Part shown: positions 63,701 through 64,000 of the stretch, one piece after another
How the letters are laid out: each line of letters opens with the position of its first letter
How positions within the stretch are numbered: the first letter of the stretch is position 1
Source: Mycolicibacterium litorale
Lineage (GTDB): Bacteria; Actinomycetota; Actinomycetes; Mycobacteriales; Mycobacteriaceae
Length of the DNA: 64,000 nt
Assembly: GCA_002007745.1 (NCBI GenBank)
Contig: CP019882.1
Coordinates: 1,550,001-1,614,000, forward strand
Direction of reading: 5' to 3'
The notes under the pieces: model-generated
Database searches by the model: none
Seen by the model: only the letters and a program-made list of their open reading frames with translations
What the model was told of the DNA's origin: nothing
Made by a program: the position numbers and the translations under genes

Positions 63701-64000
63701 GTTCTCCGACGTCGATTCCTACCGCGCTCCCTGCACTGCCCTGGAGGAGATCCTCGTCGGCATCTACGCCCGGATTCTGGGCCTTGGCCGCGTCGGGGTG
63801 GCTGAGTCGTTCTTCGATCTGGGCGGGGACTCGCTGTCGGCGATGCGCCTGATCTCCGCGGTGAACGCCGCTCTGAATTCCCGCTTGTCGGTCCGGGCGC
63901 TGTTCGAAGCCCCGACAGTCGAACAGCTTGCTGCGCGGATAAGTGCAGACGACGACCGGTTGAAACCCCTGGCCCCGATGGAGCGGCCGGCGATCATTCC
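57708..64000 (+). CDS. Non-ribosomal peptide synthetase, at least two modules C-A-T-C-A-T, 3'-incomplete
   Basis: ATG 57708 lies within the end of the preceding gene (14-bp overlap). The frame is open to the window edge: 2097 residues visible. Module 1: C domain starting [15 protein letters not shown] with [12 protein letters not shown] domain with [12 protein letters not shown], carrier Ser975 (GGDSL). A short Thr/Ala-repeat linker follows. Module 2 starts at 60858 with nearly the same sequence: C, A, carrier Ser2042. The last residues ([10 protein letters not shown]) look like the start of a third C domain. Neither module has an E domain. Specificity residues read by eye: module 1 D-V-Q-S-I-G-A-V-D-K, module 2 D-V-C-S-I-A-L-V-H-K; I cannot assign an amino acid to either with confidence. 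The first C domain should accept the D-configured residue from the previous NRPS. Confidence 0.92.
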   Translation, partial: MRIADALPLTPLQQGLFFHASASSGDDDVYAVQLYVSLSGPLDAARLQAAVQAVVERHPNLAARFSQKFADPVQVIPADPVVPWRYLELDSAGEELEHRIAQVCSADRIAVCALGNEPAFRAALIRTAADRYRFVLTNHHIVLDGWSLPILLGEIFAVYYGQRLPPAPPYRRFVSWLAGRDLDAARAAWGQVLSGFEAPTLVGPAGRAAHGGRGIVSFPVAAETTHALGELARSCHTTVSTVLQAAYARVLMSMTGQRDVVFGTTVSGRPEEVLGADSMVGLLINTVPVRAQISATTTTAELLNQLQNSHALTLDHQHLALNEIHRVVGTEQLFDTFFVYENYPIDAAALSGVDGLAVTDFAHHESNHYPLSVQAIPGDELTLRVEFDTDVFDEADIERLAGRLNRVFAAMTADPALPLCSVDLLDGAELGLLDVWSNRAVLTRPLGAVSSIPELFAAQVARVPEAVALSWGPRSWTYRELDRDSSRFASYLAGAGIGPGQRVALLLRRSADAVVAILAVLKTGAAYVPIDPAAPVARMQLVLDDAAPAAVITTAALRERLVGLDSWIVDVDDPAIGVQPVVGLAGPVADDIAYLIYTSGTTGVPKGVAITHRNVTRLIESLRALPLPPAQVWSQCRSYGFDVSVQEIFGALLGGGRLVVVPESVARVPEDLAALLVAEEVNVFSTTPSEVGMLSPEALPSVALIIGAEPCPTELMDRWAPGRVMINAYGPTETTVDVALSAPLQADSGQVPIGPPISGAAFFILDDWLRPVPPGAIGELYVAGGGVGVGYLGRAGLTGSRFVACPFGGVGTRMYRTGDLVWWGADGQLRYVGRADEQVKIRGYRIELGEIQTVLSELDGVEQAAVVTREDRPGEKRLVGYIVGTADPGRARATLVERLPAYMVPAAVMSIDALPLTVNGKLDRRALPAPEFHDADHYRAPANAVEEALAGIFASVLGLARVGADDSFFNLGGDSLSAMRLIAAVNTGLKTVLSVRTLFEAPTVAQLAARIGGDTVSADSSATLETATATATATATAAAAKSGPANPGGSMRIADVLPLTPLQQGLLFHASASSGDDDVYAVQLYLTLRGPLDPDRLRSAVQAAVARHPNVAARFSQKFAEPVQVILAEPVVPWRYLELDSAGEELEDRIAQVCAAERIAVSQLGNGPVFRAALIRTGADEHRFVLTNHHIVLDGWSLPILLGEVFASYYRESLPPAVPYRRFVTWLTSRDLDAARAVWADVLSGFEAPTLVGPAGRMQSGERQIASFVMPEQITGALGELARSCHTTVSTVLQAAYARVLMSMTGQRDVVFGTTVSGRPEEVLGADSMVGLLINTVPVRAQISATTTTAELLNQLQNSHALTLDHQHLALNEIHRVVGTEQLFDTFFVYENYPVDAARLPGTDGLAVTNFAHREYNHYPISIQAIPGDELTLRVEFDTDVVDLAGIETLVERLKRVVATMGADPARPLCSVDLLDGAERGQLDVWSNRAVLTRPLGVVSSIPELFAAQVVRVPEAVALSWGSRSWTYRELDRDSSRFASYLAGAGVGPGQRVALLLPRSADAVVAILAVLKTGAAYVPIDPAAPVARMQLVLDDAAPVAVITTAALRERLVGLDSWIVDVDDPAIGVQPVVGLAGPVADDIAYLIYTSGTTGVPKGVAITHRNVTRLLAAMAVEIDLAEQVWSLWHSLAFDVSVCEMWGALAYGGRLVVVPESVGRVPEEFHALLVDERVTVLSQTPSAFYALQTADAVAPELGRRLQLRTVIFAGEALEPQRLQTWLGNHPKSPRLLNLYGTTETTVHASFREITTADAGVDVSPVGGPLADLAFFVLDQWLRPVAPGVVGDLYVAGPQAGLGYWRRPGLSASRFVACPFGAPGDRMYRTGDLVWWDAGGDLRYVGRADEQVKIRGYRIELGEVRSVLAAVAGVEQAVVLAREDGPGEKRLVGYVTGSGDLEPVALRAALAARLPEYMVPAAVVVVAALPLTVNGKLDRRALPAPEFSDVDSYRAPCTALEEILVGIYARILGLGRVGVAESFFDLGGDSLSAMRLISAVNAALNSRLSVRALFEAPTVEQLAARISADDDRLKPLAPMERPAII
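58389..58723 (+). repeat. C-domain segment nearly identical to 61539-61873
   Basis: About 335 bp of the module 1 condensation domain recur exactly 3150 bp downstream in module 2, with three silent or single-base differences seen (near 58442, 58677 and 58653). Flanking C-domain sequence is clearly divergent. This marks recent gene conversion between modules. Confidence 0.85.
58960..59559 (+). repeat. A-domain N-terminal segment nearly identical to 62110-62709
   Basis: About 600 bp from the C-A linker to just past the A3 motif recur 3150 bp downstream with only scattered differences. Identity stops abruptly at about 59560/62710, where the substrate-binding subdomain begins. The shared tract is rich in T- and G-ending codons. 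Confidence 0.85.
60778..60830 (+). repeat. Simple repeat in the inter-module linker
   Basis: Repeated GACAGC/GACCGC hexamer-like units encode alternating Thr and Ala between the module 1 carrier domain and the module 2 condensation domain. A slippage-prone flexible linker. Confidence 0.7.

Noticed and set aside
53174-64000. Naming the NRPS genes mps1 and mps2
   Set aside because: Module layout (single C-A-T-E, then C-A-T-C-A-T without E) and the Thr-like first module differ from the GPL enzymes as I know them.

Overview
The window looks like part of the chromosome of a mycobacterium (Mycobacterium/Mycolicibacterium type). The evidence is high G+C codon use with many GTG and TTG starts, an mmpS-mmpL-mmpL export operon, a CmcI-type rhamnosyl O-methyltransferase very like the phenolic-glycolipid enzyme of M. 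tuberculosis, a DrrABC-like ABC exporter, and an MbtH protein next to peptide synthetases. No rRNA, tRNA, CRISPR array, insertion sequence or phage gene was seen. Nearly all genes fit one theme: building, decorating and exporting a glycosylated lipopeptide or glycolipid of the glycopeptidolipid (GPL) kind.

Bases 1-13826 (+ strand) form one tightly coupled operon. It starts inside a polyunsaturated-fatty-acid (PUFA)-type synthase subunit (four ACP repeats, KR, DH). Next comes a second giant subunit (KS, chain-length factor, AT, four FabA-like hotdog domains), then rmlA, rmlB and an rmlC-rmlD fusion that make dTDP-L-rhamnose. Bases 13834-22033 (- strand) hold two mmpL genes, an mmpS and a condensation-fold acyltransferase. 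Bases 22232-32596 hold a sulfotransferase, two GPL-type glycosyltransferases, two tandem Gfo/Idh/MocA oxidoreductases, a GMC oxidoreductase, a membrane-anchored TylF-like methyltransferase and the CmcI-type methyltransferase.

Bases 32693-50528 hold four related OafA-like acyltransferases with C-terminal SGNH domains, all on the - strand. Between them lie a + strand sugar cassette (UDP-sugar dehydrogenase, NAD epimerase, acyltransferase, glycosyltransferase; 35180-40054), an ABC exporter (42388-44866, -) and a second NAD epimerase (44985-46040, -). Bases 50656-64000 hold a DUF2505 protein, a fourth glycosyltransferase, mbtH, a one-module NRPS (C-A-T-E) and a second NRPS with at least two modules that runs off the window.

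Inferred joint role: the NRPSs make a short peptide whose first residue is probably D-Thr or D-allo-Thr. It is N-acylated, possibly with a chain from the PUFA-type synthase. The glycosyltransferases add rhamnose and a uronate-derived sugar, the methyl-, acyl- and sulfotransferases decorate it, and MmpS/MmpL and the ABC transporter move it across the envelope. The product is not known from the sequence alone.

Five genes carry a single -1 frameshift, each at a run of five or six G/C bases (near 9356, 14162, 33420, 38818 and 49233). The shared signature suggests homopolymer undercalling in the assembly rather than five real pseudogenes.
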